A stretch of DNA of 64,000 bases from Arachidicoccus soli (GTDB lineage: Bacteria > Bacteroidota > Bacteroidia > Chitinophagales > Chitinophagaceae). The stretch lies in the NCBI RefSeq assembly GCF_003600625.1, contig NZ_CP032489.1, positions 2,108,001 through 2,172,000 on the forward strand. Direction: 5' to 3'. The number at the start of each line of letters is the position of its first letter. Within the stretch, counting starts at the first letter, position 1. The translations under genes and the position numbers were made by a program. This document shows positions 8,743 to 18,774 of the stretch, piece by piece. The notes beneath the pieces are model-generated. The model was not told where the DNA came from and made no database searches. It saw only the letters and a list, made by a program, of their open reading frames with translations.

Positions 8743-10011
8743 TTATCTAGAATACAACAAAGTACCGAAACCCAACTGGTCAAAACCTCCACTGTTAGGT
8801 CCATAATCCCCTCCCCCTCCTTCAGGTCTGACGCTTTTAGCCGCCATTTCAATCCATGTAGCTTTTAGTCCTTTCCCCTTTGCATAGTGATTATAAACCA
8901 GTTCCCACATTGGCCTGATTGTACCTCTAGCAGAATTACTAATTACGGGGTTAGAGACTCCTTCACAATTAATATAAGGAGTATAGGGAACATCTAAAAG
9001 TGCCACATTATATTTAGCTACATATTCACATGCTTTTAAAAAGCGATTATTATCCAGACCGAAGAGATCATCTCCTTGATTCCAAGCTTGCTGACAGATA
9101 ACACCCATCAAAGCGACATCCAAGGTGCAGTGCCCCTGGTCACGGCCGCTTTCTTGCCACTGAGCAAGACTATCTCCATAAACATAATTAATAGCATTAT
9201 AAATGTTTCCAGTACCAATCCCCTTTTGAAAATAGTAAATTGCATCATTATAAATTTGTCTATTATCTGTCAAAACACCTATTGCCATTTCAGAGGCAAG
9301 TGCACACATATCCCAGTTTGCCCAATAATGCGAATTACAGGTACCCCAATGGGTTGTCAAAAATGCGTGATTATTCGAGTAAAATACATTAATCATAAAA
9401 AGCTTAAATTTAGCAAAATCATCGGCCTTCCATCCAGAATAATCTCTTAGTATTTCACCAGCATTGGCAAACTGATAACCATAAATACCGCCTGCAAGCG
9501 CTGTATTGGAATCTCCTGATATAGCTTTACAGGTAGAAGCCCATGCATTTAAAATTCGAATTGCGGCATCAGCATAAGAATTATCTCCGGTAATTTTCCA
9601 ACGAATGGCTAATTGATAAGCCGCAGCCACATCATTAAATGCTCTTGAATAATTGTCCGGCTTTGGTTGTTCTTTCGAACTACCGCCCCGAATTAGCGTA
9701 TCAACGGGATTTGGAGTATAGCTAACCTGTGCATGAGAGTTGGCAATAAGCTTATTCCAGCCCTCTACCCAAGGAGAAATATTTGTATTAACTTTCGACT
9801 TAATCCTATCAAAATCAGCCTGACTTTGTAATAAACCCGGATGGATAAAAGGCGCATTATCTGGCAGGGTATCAATATATGTAATTGTAGTAGGAAGTGA
9901 TGGAGTTGAATCGGTACCGGTATCCGTACTCTTCATTCCGCTACCCTTGGAGCAGGCAGTTCCCATAAATAGCCAACAACCTAAAAAAAATAGAAAAGAA
10001 TATTTTTTCAT
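8743..10011 (-). CDS. Alginate-lyase-fold lipoprotein (polysaccharide lyase)
   Basis: A 422-residue lipoprotein: the signal ends in GTAC with the lipidated Cys at 20, followed by a Ser/Thr/Pro-rich linker to about 50. Residues 54-422 are one alginate-lyase-type (PF05426) helical domain, with FIHPGLL (55-61), HWGTCNSHYWANWDMCA (221-237) and QESGRDQGHCTLDVAL (286-301). The corresponding His/Asn/Arg block also occurs in the protein at 2343-4340, so the two are distant paralogues in one locus; this one lacks the C-terminal accessory domains. It probably acts at the cell surface or periplasmic face, cleaving uronic-acid-containing chains by beta-elimination. The gene follows the IPT lipoprotein on the same strand after a 166-base gap. 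Confidence 0.8.
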   Translation of the reverse strand: MKKYSFLFFLGCWLFMGTACSKGSGMKSTDTGTDSTPSLPTTITYIDTLPDNAPFIHPGLLQSQADFDRIKSKVNTNISPWVEGWNKLIANSHAQVSYTPNPVDTLIRGGSSKEQPKPDNYSRAFNDVAAAYQLAIRWKITGDNSYADAAIRILNAWASTCKAISGDSNTALAGGIYGYQFANAGEILRDYSGWKADDFAKFKLFMINVFYSNNHAFLTTHWGTCNSHYWANWDMCALASEMAIGVLTDNRQIYNDAIYYFQKGIGTGNIYNAINYVYGDSLAQWQESGRDQGHCTLDVALMGVICQQAWNQGDDLFGLDNNRFLKACEYVAKYNVALLDVPYTPYINCEGVSNPVISNSARGTIRPMWELVYNHYAKGKGLKATWIEMAAKSVRPEGGGGDYGPNSGGFDQLGFGTLLYSR

Positions 10012-10177
10012 CTCAGTCTAATTTTAAATTTAAAAAATGGTGCCTAAAAAGTGCGTCAATGCGATTGGAGTGAAACAATCTTACTATATAATACTATATT
10101 CCTAGAGAGATATTCATGGTCGTAACTCCCTTGCAACGACGAATTTTATTCCATTTTAGACACGCTCATTCAACTTT

Positions 10178-11692
10178 TTACTGGTTAATAAAATTTTGCA
10201 AATCTTGCACGCTGGCAAATGTTCTTATCCATTGTACACTATAACCAGTCGTCGGATCAATTTCCGGCACATCCGCTATTTTAAACTGGAAAGTGGAAAG
10301 CGAAAGCTGCTCATTGGTATGTAAAGTAGTACCAAATGGCTGCGTTGACATATCCCAGTAATAAACATCTTTACTCTCATAATCGGTTTTATATTTATTG
10401 CTGCCATTGCCTACAGAACCTAAGTTGGTATCAAAAGTTATATTGCAAGTCGCGGGCTTATTGAACTTGATAGCCATTATAGGATATTCCCCAGTTTGTA
10501 TCGTAACAGGCAGATTCTTCTCGGCCAGATCAGCGCGTTTCTTTCCTGATGTTTGCGTAAATGCAACATTTATGGCGTTGTTGCTAACTGTCCAGTTTCC
10601 GCTCTGTTGTGGTGTCCAACCTTCGTTATCGCCATCAATTTCAAATTCATATATCAGTTTTCCAACTGGTAAAGGTTTATTTTCTATTTGCCCATAAAAT
10701 TCAATTTCGGCTATATTGCAACTACCACTTGGTGCATAGTAATATAAATAGCGATATGTTTCTGTTGTTTGTATTTCTACACTCGTATAATGACCTGTGT
10801 CAGGCTGATTGGTGATTTTATAAAGAGTTACAGCATCATCTAAAGTAGGATCATTCGCTCCTCTTATTTCACCGCCAACCATACGGCTAGGATATCCAGC
10901 TCGGGGAACAAAACGGACTAAGGTAAGATGTGCTCCTTTACCCGATCCGAAATCGTAACCTACAAAACCACTTGAAGCTGAAGCATCTGCATAGGTATTT
11001 AAATTACCGTCCACAGCAGCTTCAATGGTAGTAGCTGGGTTATTTTTCCATGAACTGGGGAAACCTATCAGGCGTCCTATAATTTTTTCATCACCAATAA
11101 AAAATGTAGTACCAGTTGTTACCTGAAACGTACCAAATATTAGAACAAGTGTGCCTGAAGCAGCATCCGGAACTTTAAATTGAATTTTTGTATCAGAAAA
11201 CGAGGTGATTGGAGCTTCGGCACTTCCAATTAATATTTTCACTTTTGAAATATCGGTACCGAAATTTATACCGGTAATGGTAACAGTATCTCCTACCTGA
11301 GCACGGATGGTGCTTATGGAACTATAAGTAGGCGCAGGAATAACGGTAAAGCTACCAATAGAATCTTCCAGTGTAGTCCAAACTTTTAAGCTCACTTTTC
11401 CTGAAACGGCCTTACTGGGAACTTTTACAACTATCTGAGTCCCATTACTGCTAATAACACTATCGGCAAGAACGCCGCCAAACCAAACCTTTATAGCTTG
11501 AGGAAGTGTGTCAAAATTTTTACCAGTAATAGTCACATAAGATCCTGGAAAACCACTGCCCAGGTTTATGCTGGTCACAGTCTGCGCCGGATAAGTATAT
11601 TTCTCATATTGTGGACCTTTTTCACAGCCACTAATAAATAAATATGTTATTATTGACAATAAAATCAATGGTATATTGAATATCTTTTTCAT
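10178..11692 (-). CDS. IPT/TIG-domain surface glycan-binding lipoprotein (SusE/F position)
   Basis: A 504-residue lipoprotein with lipobox ISGC (Cys23). Two IPT/TIG immunoglobulin-like domains follow (about 38-120 and 122-200, with GSYVTITGKNF and GDTVTITGINF). Next is an F5/8 type C (discoidin, CBM32-like) segment (about 205-335, DGNLNTYADAS and NIAEIEFYG), then a C-terminal beta domain of about 160 residues. Proteins of this layout encoded directly after SusD act as accessory surface glycan-binding proteins. No catalytic motif is visible. It starts 39 bases after the susD stop codon. The binding role follows from domain type and position, not from a recognised ligand site. Confidence 0.75.
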   Translation of the reverse strand: MKKIFNIPLILLSIITYLFISGCEKGPQYEKYTYPAQTVTSINLGSGFPGSYVTITGKNFDTLPQAIKVWFGGVLADSVISSNGTQIVVKVPSKAVSGKVSLKVWTTLEDSIGSFTVIPAPTYSSISTIRAQVGDTVTITGINFGTDISKVKILIGSAEAPITSFSDTKIQFKVPDAASGTLVLIFGTFQVTTGTTFFIGDEKIIGRLIGFPSSWKNNPATTIEAAVDGNLNTYADASASSGFVGYDFGSGKGAHLTLVRFVPRAGYPSRMVGGEIRGANDPTLDDAVTLYKITNQPDTGHYTSVEIQTTETYRYLYYYAPSGSCNIAEIEFYGQIENKPLPVGKLIYEFEIDGDNEGWTPQQSGNWTVSNNAINVAFTQTSGKKRADLAEKNLPVTIQTGEYPIMAIKFNKPATCNITFDTNLGSVGNGSNKYKTDYESKDVYYWDMSTQPFGTTLHTNEQLSLSTFQFKIADVPEIDPTTGYSVQWIRTFASVQDLQNFINQ

Positions 11693-11731
11693 AATGAAAT
11701 GAATTTATTTTTAATTTAGGAAACCATCTTA

Positions 11732-13516
11732 CTAATAGCCCGGGTTTTGAACTAAATGCTTGTTCAAGCTCAATTGATCGCTAGGCAATGGCCATAGATA
11801 ATCTTTTTTGGTTAATGTATGGTTCTGATGGCTATCAATTACTACACAATTCAGAGTACCTGCAGCTGTCAGTACCGCTTCTTCGCCCCAAACATATGTA
11901 CTAGGTGTATAATTAGAGGTATTGGTTCCATCCGAATTCCTGAAATCTGTAGCATAGCCTGATCCTCCTACTACCATTCCGCAATGGGAAGGGTTCAAAG
12001 ATGCTTCCAAGATGCCCCAGCGCTTTAGATCATCGAACCTGTCTCCTTCCAGATATAACTCTATAGCCCTTTCCCTTCGTATTTCGTCCAACATGTTTAG
12101 ACCGTAGGTCGTAACCAAAGAATTAGACAAGTGTGCAACGCCTGCACGATCTCTTAATTTGTTAATCGATTCATCCAATTGCACATCTGTAATACTCCCA
12201 TTTAATTCATATAATGCCTCAGCATAAATTAAATACACTTCTCCTAAACGAATGATAGGAAAGTTTTGGGATTCTTGGTTATCTGTTCTGTATGTACCAT
12301 ATTTATAGGCTATAAACTTGGCATTACCGTAGCCGGAGAGGCCGACATTCAAATTGACAGAACCTGCTGCCGGTGTTGTTGTTGTCCCGTCCACATAGGC
12401 CAAGAGTCGGAGATCTCTGTTTTTAAATTCATCTCCTGTATGATGGTATCCTTGAAACAAAGGAGATTTATCCGGTGGTAATCCATCGGTACACAAACAC
12501 ATATCCATGAATTTTCGGCTTGGCGATAATAGCTGCATCGTATGTGACAAATTGATACCGCCTTTTCTGTAAGTATAATCATAGACACCATACAATATAA
12601 ATTCATTGTTACTCGCTTTAGTCAAACCTGCTGGATTAGAACCAGCATCCTCCAGATTGAATAAATACAACGAACTCATATCTTGCAATGTGGTATTACT
12701 ATTATAATTCCATAAGGAATATCCTCCATTGTCCATTATATCTTTGCACATAGCCACTGCGTCTGACAAGAGGGCACTGGTTTGATTGCTTGATGGTCCG
12801 CCTGATCCTTGAAAATCGGTAGAAGTGCCATTATATTTTCTCCACGTAGCTTCATAGAGTTCGGCTTTTGCCTTTAATGCCTCGGCAGCCCATTTACTAA
12901 TTCGGCCTTTATCCGTAGCCGGTATATTTTGTTCAATTGGCAACCGCACAATTGCACTGTCCAAATCTGCGACAATTTGATCCATCACTTCATACCTACT
13001 ATTACGAGGAGCCTGCAACTCTCCAGAACTTACATCTAAAACTGAGGTTACGATCGGAACCCCCCCAAAGAATTTCAATAAATTGAAATAGGCATTCGCT
13101 CTAAAAAAATAGGCTTCGCCTACATATTGTGAAATATCTCCCGTACCGGTATATGATTGCGCTCTTGTCAAAACAATATTTGTTTGCCTAATAAAACCGT
13201 AATTATTATTCCATCGATTATCACTTGTCGGCACAGAAATAGTACCATGACCGATGTCCGAACTGAATAAGGACGATGTTGACAAATCGGAAGTAATATC
13301 CATGTAATTATAAACACTGTTACCCCCATAAGGTGATTTCCAACCCATCAATTGTGAATAAAATCCAGAAGTATAAGATTTAAAATCACTGGGCGTTTTG
13401 AAATAAACGGCGTCTGTAATCGTGCTTGGTGGCGTAAGGTTCAAATATGTCTTCTGACAAGAAACCATACTTAAAAAGAGGCCACCGAGAATTAATTTAT
13501 TTATTGCGTGTTTCAT
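11732..13516 (-). CDS. susD: SusD/RagB family outer-membrane lipoprotein (first pair)
   Basis: The ATG at 13516 gives 594 residues with a clean lipoprotein signal (SMVSC, Cys20); an upstream ATG at 13564 overlaps susC and would put 16 polar residues before the signal. TPR-rich SusD helices (about 85-330) and the C-terminal RagB/SusD region with EIRRERAIELYLEGDRF-type sequence are clear. SusD caps the SusC barrel and binds the glycan before import. The gene starts 17 bases after the susC stop codon, the standard arrangement. The symbol names the family rather than the starch protein itself. Confidence 0.95.
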   Translation of the reverse strand: MKHAINKLILGGLFLSMVSCQKTYLNLTPPSTITDAVYFKTPSDFKSYTSGFYSQLMGWKSPYGGNSVYNYMDITSDLSTSSLFSSDIGHGTISVPTSDNRWNNNYGFIRQTNIVLTRAQSYTGTGDISQYVGEAYFFRANAYFNLLKFFGGVPIVTSVLDVSSGELQAPRNSRYEVMDQIVADLDSAIVRLPIEQNIPATDKGRISKWAAEALKAKAELYEATWRKYNGTSTDFQGSGGPSSNQTSALLSDAVAMCKDIMDNGGYSLWNYNSNTTLQDMSSLYLFNLEDAGSNPAGLTKASNNEFILYGVYDYTYRKGGINLSHTMQLLSPSRKFMDMCLCTDGLPPDKSPLFQGYHHTGDEFKNRDLRLLAYVDGTTTTPAAGSVNLNVGLSGYGNAKFIAYKYGTYRTDNQESQNFPIIRLGEVYLIYAEALYELNGSITDVQLDESINKLRDRAGVAHLSNSLVTTYGLNMLDEIRRERAIELYLEGDRFDDLKRWGILEASLNPSHCGMVVGGSGYATDFRNSDGTNTSNYTPSTYVWGEEAVLTAAGTLNCVVIDSHQNHTLTKKDYLWPLPSDQLSLNKHLVQNPGY

Positions 13517-13533
13517 AAAAGATTTTTTTAAGT

Positions 13534-16500
13534 TTAGAATCCAACATTTACTCCGAAGGACCATGTTCTATAAAAAGGGTAGCCTACGTTTTGAGAGGTT
13601 TCACCCATTTCTGGATCAAATCCATCTTTTACACTCTTGAGTTCCCATAAATCATTGCCAGAAAAATAGAATCTAACTCTATCAATTTTGGCACGTTTTG
13701 TTATTCTCTCAGGTAGCGTATAGCCAATAACCAAAGATTTTAGACGGATATACTGATTATTCTGTAACATAAAATCATTATTCGCATAATTCCATTTTGC
13801 ACGAGAAGGATTAACTGTTAACCGAGGGAATTCAGCAGTTGGATCTTGTTCTGTCCACGTTTTTCCTAAGAAAGTGGGGTTCTGATTGGTATATAAAGTA
13901 GCAAAAGGATAAGCCATCCATCCACTGCGCATTATCTGCTGTTTTAACCATCCTTGGAAAAAAGCACTTATATCAAAGCCTTTGAGAGAGCCACCCAAAT
14001 TAATACCAAAGACATAGTGGGGATTGCCATCTCCTTTATAAACCAATGCGCTTTGGGCATTTCCAACTGAGGTAATTGTTCCGGCAGGACCAGGAACTTT
14101 TTTAGTATCACCAGGCCTTAAAGCCACCGCAGAATTTGTCTGTGGCAATCCAGATAAGTCAGGGCTATTACCATATTTTGCATAGTAAGCGTCTACATCT
14201 GCTTGATTTTTGAAATAACCCTCTGTTTTATAAACAAACCATGAGTTTAAAGGATGGCCATTTACGATATGGTTTTCCCCCGCTCCATAATTATCATATC
14301 CTTCTACATTTTTTACCAAGGTATTCGTATTGCTCATGTTGACAGAAAAATTATAAGAATAATTTTTCTTTGTTTCTTGCCAACCAATGGTCATTTCCCA
14401 TCCTTTAGTACTCATGGAGCCACTGTTAGTTTTTGGAGGGGTTCCTCCTAAAACAGATGGAACAGTAATGTTTGATAGCATGTCATTATTATTCTTGATA
14501 AAATAATCGAATGTGGCATTCAAATGATTTTGCAGGAAATATAGATCAGTACCTATATTGGTTTGCTCTACTTTTTCCCAAACATTTGACAACGTAACCA
14601 ATCCTGAATTATTTAAAGATGAGGTGGGCTGTAAGGCTGCAGGATAGCCAAAAACAGTAGAACCTTGATTAATTGTAGTCAGATAAGCAAAATTGCTTAT
14701 TCCTGCATCATTTCCCATGGAGGAATAACTAGCTCTGATTTTACCGAAATTAAGTATATTGGTAATACCACTTAAAAAACCTTCCTTGGTAAATGCCCAT
14801 CCTACTGATGCCCCTCCAAAATTTCTGAATTTATGACCATCTGAGAATTTTGAATTACCGTCTCTTCTTCCTAAAAGTTCGGCAAGGTATTTTTCTTTAT
14901 AGTTGTAATCTACTCTTGCAAGATAGGAATACAATCCACTTATATCTTTGGACCCACTATTCGTTTCTGTTGTAGGGTCTGCAACAGAAATGTCGTGGAC
15001 CCCAAGGTCAGTAAAATTTACGCGTGCTGCAGCAAATTGCTGATTATAATTTTTCTCGGCATTGATACCAGCAGTCACAGAAATATTATGAACCCCATTA
15101 ATTGTTTTGTTATAACGAAACAATCCTGAATAATACTGGTAGAAAGACGTATATGCATTAGTAGAATAACCGGGATTGCCAGTAGTCTGTTGAGTAGCTG
15201 TAATTGTTGTCTTTGCTGGATTGCCAAACCAATCATAAGCTTGCACAGTGTTTACCCATCTTTCATCATTATACCTTTCACTTTGTAATGAGGCCAGAGC
15301 TTCAAAAGATAAGTCATTATAAATCTGATATGTACCTTTTAAATCTATTCTGCTTGTAAGTGAATTTCGATTATCCCTGCCCCCATCAGCAGTAGCTGCA
15401 ACCGAATTTCTATCCCCAACGGTACCATAGTCTGCATACCATTCACCAAAAGGGTTCTTGGCGGGGAAGAACGGCATTTCTTGACCATACAATGATGCAT
15501 CCAATCCTACGGAGGGGGATTGCGTTAAGGCATCCACAAACATTATATTTGTTGAAAGCTTGATTTTACTTGAAAGGTGATAGTCGTAATTAAATGTCGC
15601 ATTATATTGTTTCTGACCATCTAAAGCCGTAGCCAAATTCCCTTTATTATCAGCATATTGAAAAGATAATCTGTAGTCACTCTTTCCAGTACTATTAGAA
15701 ATGCTCAAATTATGCTGGTAAGAATACCTACGTTGAAACATTTCCTTTATTCTATTGGCATTGCCAATAAAAATATTTCCCCAATACTGGGTTTGGTAAA
15801 TTCCCTGTACACCTTTTTGCATTTTTTCCATATTACTCAATGAAACCCATCCCCACCAGTTTGGGACTGTTTCCTGGGCATTCGCATCAATCCATTCAGT
15901 AGCATATTGCTGCATGCTAGGAGAAAAGGCAGTAATCCCATTTGTAGTGAATCTGAAATTTCCATTGTATTCTATATTAACCTTTCCAGCTAAACCACGT
16001 TTTGTAGTAACAAGTATAACGCCATTTGCAGCTCTAGAGCCATAAATTGCAGCAGCTCCGTCCTTCAACACAGAGATATTCGCTATATCATCAGGGTTCA
16101 TATTCTGAAACGAATAATAGTTTACAACAGGAACACCATCAACAACAATAAGAGGGGAGCCTCCATTAATAGAAGTATACCCGCGAATCTGGAAAGCAAT
16201 ACCCTCATTGCCCGGACGTGGTGAACTTCGGGTCACCACCAAACCAGGTGTTTCACCTTGCAACATCAAACCAACATTCGTTACTGATCTATTCTGAAAA
16301 ACTTTTTCAGGAACCTGCTCTACAGCGCCTGTTAATGTCGCTTTTGTTTGTGTACCATAGCCCACAACTACAACGTCATTTAAATCAGAAGATTCCTCTT
16401 TTAATTGAACATCAATCTTTTCTTGACCAGAAAGGATTATCTTTTTTGATGAGAAACCAACATAAGTTATCAATAATATCTTATTCTTTTCATCAATTTT

Positions 16501-16773
16501 CAAGGAATATTTACCATTTTCATCAGAAATGGTGGAGTATTTCGTCCCCATTAATGAGACAGAAGCCCCTTCAATTGGCTTATGCGTTTTAAAATCAGTA
16601 ATCTGTCCAGTGATTACTTTTTCACTTTGTGCTTTAACATTTGAAATCATAAACACAAACAATAATGCCATTACCAGCGAGAAAAAGTTACTTTTCTTTA
16701 AAAAATAGGCTGGGTCAATTTTCGAATGAATGAAAATTCTATCTTTCTTTGTTTTAATTAAATTTAATTTCAT
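13534..16773 (-). CDS. susC: SusC/RagA family TonB-dependent outer-membrane transporter (first pair)
   Basis: A 1079-residue protein. The signal is long, with its hydrophobic stretch at about 31-44 and a KAQ cleavage site near 49. A carboxypeptidase-regulatory-like N-terminal domain (about 54-126) is followed by DVVVVGYGTQ (133-142), the plug domain (about 145-265, with NISVLKDGAAAIYGSRAANG) and a 22-stranded barrel ending in an aromatic residue (VNVGF), as expected for outer-membrane insertion. With SusD it imports oligosaccharides using TonB energy. It is the first gene of the PUL. The 0.9 kb upstream carries several LacI-type palindromes, so its promoter is probably under LacI control. Confidence 0.96.
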   Translation of the reverse strand: MKLNLIKTKKDRIFIHSKIDPAYFLKKSNFFSLVMALLFVFMISNVKAQSEKVITGQITDFKTHKPIEGASVSLMGTKYSTISDENGKYSLKIDEKNKILLITYVGFSSKKIILSGQEKIDVQLKEESSDLNDVVVVGYGTQTKATLTGAVEQVPEKVFQNRSVTNVGLMLQGETPGLVVTRSSPRPGNEGIAFQIRGYTSINGGSPLIVVDGVPVVNYYSFQNMNPDDIANISVLKDGAAAIYGSRAANGVILVTTKRGLAGKVNIEYNGNFRFTTNGITAFSPSMQQYATEWIDANAQETVPNWWGWVSLSNMEKMQKGVQGIYQTQYWGNIFIGNANRIKEMFQRRYSYQHNLSISNSTGKSDYRLSFQYADNKGNLATALDGQKQYNATFNYDYHLSSKIKLSTNIMFVDALTQSPSVGLDASLYGQEMPFFPAKNPFGEWYADYGTVGDRNSVAATADGGRDNRNSLTSRIDLKGTYQIYNDLSFEALASLQSERYNDERWVNTVQAYDWFGNPAKTTITATQQTTGNPGYSTNAYTSFYQYYSGLFRYNKTINGVHNISVTAGINAEKNYNQQFAAARVNFTDLGVHDISVADPTTETNSGSKDISGLYSYLARVDYNYKEKYLAELLGRRDGNSKFSDGHKFRNFGGASVGWAFTKEGFLSGITNILNFGKIRASYSSMGNDAGISNFAYLTTINQGSTVFGYPAALQPTSSLNNSGLVTLSNVWEKVEQTNIGTDLYFLQNHLNATFDYFIKNNNDMLSNITVPSVLGGTPPKTNSGSMSTKGWEMTIGWQETKKNYSYNFSVNMSNTNTLVKNVEGYDNYGAGENHIVNGHPLNSWFVYKTEGYFKNQADVDAYYAKYGNSPDLSGLPQTNSAVALRPGDTKKVPGPAGTITSVGNAQSALVYKGDGNPHYVFGINLGGSLKGFDISAFFQGWLKQQIMRSGWMAYPFATLYTNQNPTFLGKTWTEQDPTAEFPRLTVNPSRAKWNYANNDFMLQNNQYIRLKSLVIGYTLPERITKRAKIDRVRFYFSGNDLWELKSVKDGFDPEMGETSQNVGYPFYRTWSFGVNVGF

Positions 16774-17030
16774 TTTTTGGGATTAAAACGGTTAAACATG
16801 CTCATTACATTAATATCCATTTAATATTTTTTGTACCTAAGAACTATTAAATACAATTTTGCCGAAACTGTCAATCATTTTGCATTTCATATTTTACAAG
16901 CTTAAAAAATCTGATGTTAATTAACCAACTAACTAATGAAAGTTTTTTTTCAAAAAACAATTCCCGATATAAATAACTCTGTGTTTGTTTAATAGAAAAC
17001 ATTCTTTAGATAACTTCACAAACAGTTTAC

Positions 17031-17044
17031 TTAATCGGTTAAAT
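17031..17044. promoter_or_regulatory. LacI-type operator, TTAATCGGTTAAAT class
   Basis: ttaatcggttaa is a one-mismatch palindrome centred on CG. It matches the perfect palindrome ttaatcgattaa at 19902-19913, in front of the second LacI-type gene, in 11 of 12 bases, and the flank aaataaa is shared. The regulator encoded at 18775-19809 is therefore the likeliest ligand. Confidence 0.5.
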
Positions 17045-17103
17045 AAAAATTAAAATTAAAGAAAACATTTGTCAATAAAACAATTGTTAAGAAAAAAATC
17101 TAG

Positions 17104-17115
17104 GCAATCGGTTGC
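17104..17115. promoter_or_regulatory. LacI-type operator, GCAANCGGTTGC class, copy 1
   Basis: gcaatcggttgc is a CG-centred near-palindrome. It differs by one base from the copy at 17537-17548, so the two may be bound by the same regulator, perhaps the LacI protein encoded at 17670. Confidence 0.5.
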
Positions 17116-17534
17116 ATAATTAGAATAAAGACCTTAAAAGATCGTTGAATATAATTGTAGGAAAGTACTTATCAAATCTGCTTTATTACAGTTTAAATAC
17201 GAGTTATAAAAGCTGATATATAATTATAAATCAACTATAAATAAATAAAAATATATTAAGCTATAAATACTAGATTTTGTGTTTCTGATGTTTTATCGCA
17301 GGGTCTACGAATTCTAATTTTGATCAATAGCTAAATTTTTAAAATCCGCCAGCTATTTTGATCTTAAATATCCTCTTTTTAACAAAAAAATTTTAGGAAC
17401 CAATATCTTTACAAAATAGCTAATTTTATTTTCTGAAATAAAACTTTCAAGCACAAACAGATACACTTAAAAGTTAATATTTTATGTAACTGGGCCAATA
17501 GAATAGCGTTTGAGCAATAAGAATCCCATTTTCA

Positions 17535-17550
17535 AGGCAAACGGTTGCCT
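17535..17550. promoter_or_regulatory. LacI-type operator, GCAANCGGTTGC class, copy 2
   Basis: aggcaaacggttgcct is a 16-base palindrome (arms AGGCAA/TTGCCT around ACGG), of the shape bound by LacI/PurR/CcpA-type dimers. It lies 120 bases before the lacI start at 17670, so autoregulation is likely. Confidence 0.55.
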
Positions 17551-17669
17551 ACTTTATTTTTTGTAAACATCTAATAAATAAATAAAAAATTAATAACTTT
17601 AGCAACAATTTTCAATTAAACGATTAAGTTAAGTTTGAATTTAAACAATTGGCTTTATAAAAAATAGTT

Positions 17670-18692
17670 ATGGAAAAGAAAGTTTCGATTTATGACATTG
17701 CAAAGGAGATGGGGGTTTCTACGGCGACTGTTTCTTTTGTACTTAATGGAAAAGCCAAAGAGAAAGGTATTACAGATGCAGTAGAAAAGAAAATAAAAAA
17801 GCATGCAGATAAAATAGGGTATCATCCTAATTTACTGGCAAAAAGCCTAAGAACTGGTAAAAGTGGCGTAATCGGTATGTTAGTTGAAGGCATTGCTGAC
17901 CCGTTTTTTGCAAGTATCTGTGGGAATGTTGAGGAATTAGCAAACGAAAAAGGGTTTAAAGTTTTCTTTGCAAGTACAGAAAATAATACAGAAAAAGCAA
18001 AGGCATTGATTCGATCCTTTAGAGAGTCCCAAGTGGATGGTTTTATTATTGCACCACCGCCAGGTGTTGAAACAGAAATTCAATCTTTATTAAATGCAAA
18101 AGTTCCATTAATTCTCTTTGACCGTTTTTTCCCAGAATTACCAACAACGAATGTCGTTATTGATAATGAAAATGGGGTAAGGCAAATTATGAGTCATTTT
18201 ATTGCGAACAATTGGAAAAATATTGGATTTGTCACATTAGACTCCGAACAGATTCAAATGAATAATCGTTTGAAGGGATATAAAGAGTCAATTCTTCAAA
18301 ATAATTTGGAAGAATCTATTTTGAAGGTTCCCTTTGTTGTAAAAAAAGAGAAGTTATTTGGTCAAATTAAAACTTACTTACAAGAAAACACGCAACTAAA
18401 TGCTGTTTTATTCGCCACCAATTATTTGGCAGTAAATGGTATTGCCGCATTGAAAGAATTGGATTTTAAAGTACCTGAAAAAATTGCAGTTGCTTCTTTT
18501 GACGATAATACAAATTTCGCTTTATTTTCCCCCTCAATAAGTGTATCGGCACAGCCGGTACAAGATATTGCAGAACAAGTTATAAAGCTGCTTATGGAAA
18601 AAATGTCAACAAACTATAAGAACACGAATATGACCGTAATGCTCTCTACAGAATTGATTGTTCGACAATCAACTACAAGAACAACACTATAA
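17670..18692 (+). CDS. LacI-family transcriptional regulator
   Basis: A 340-residue protein. The N-terminal LacI helix-turn-helix is clear (IYDIAKEMGVSTATVSFVLN, 7-26) with the hinge helix region near LLAKSLRTGKSG (54-65). A periplasmic-binding-type sensor domain follows (VIGMLVEGIADPFFASI onward to the C-terminus). Such regulators bind a sugar or oligosaccharide and release or engage operator DNA. The gene is divergent from susC and 0.9 kb from it. Two matching CG-centred palindromes lie in between. It is the most likely local regulator of the SusC1 locus, together with the convergent LacI gene at 18775-19809. Confidence 0.93.
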   Translation: MEKKVSIYDIAKEMGVSTATVSFVLNGKAKEKGITDAVEKKIKKHADKIGYHPNLLAKSLRTGKSGVIGMLVEGIADPFFASICGNVEELANEKGFKVFFASTENNTEKAKALIRSFRESQVDGFIIAPPPGVETEIQSLLNAKVPLILFDRFFPELPTTNVVIDNENGVRQIMSHFIANNWKNIGFVTLDSEQIQMNNRLKGYKESILQNNLEESILKVPFVVKKEKLFGQIKTYLQENTQLNAVLFATNYLAVNGIAALKELDFKVPEKIAVASFDDNTNFALFSPSISVSAQPVQDIAEQVIKLLMEKMSTNYKNTNMTVMLSTELIVRQSTTRTTL

Positions 18693-18774
18693 AAATTAAA
18701 ATAATGATATGAAGAAAGTTCATTAATAATAAAATTGTTAACAGTTAACAGGTACTGATCTTTAAGTCTCCCAT

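Larger units (their letters stand above)
16774..17669. promoter_or_regulatory. Divergent control region between susC and lacI with LacI-type operators
   Basis: Almost 0.9 kb without a gene, very AT-rich. It holds two classes of CG-centred palindrome: GCAATCGGTTGC and GCAAACGGTTGC (one base apart from each other), and the TTAATCGGTTAAAT type that matches the site in front of the second lacI gene (19902-19913). A further half-like site, ttaaaacggttaaac (16783-16797), lies within 25 bases of the susC start. These are listed separately. The promoters themselves could not be placed with confidence. Confidence 0.6.

Noticed and set aside
9076-9450. A 124-codon plus-strand frame inside the second lyase gene
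   Set aside because: Antisense shadow of a clearly conserved domain.
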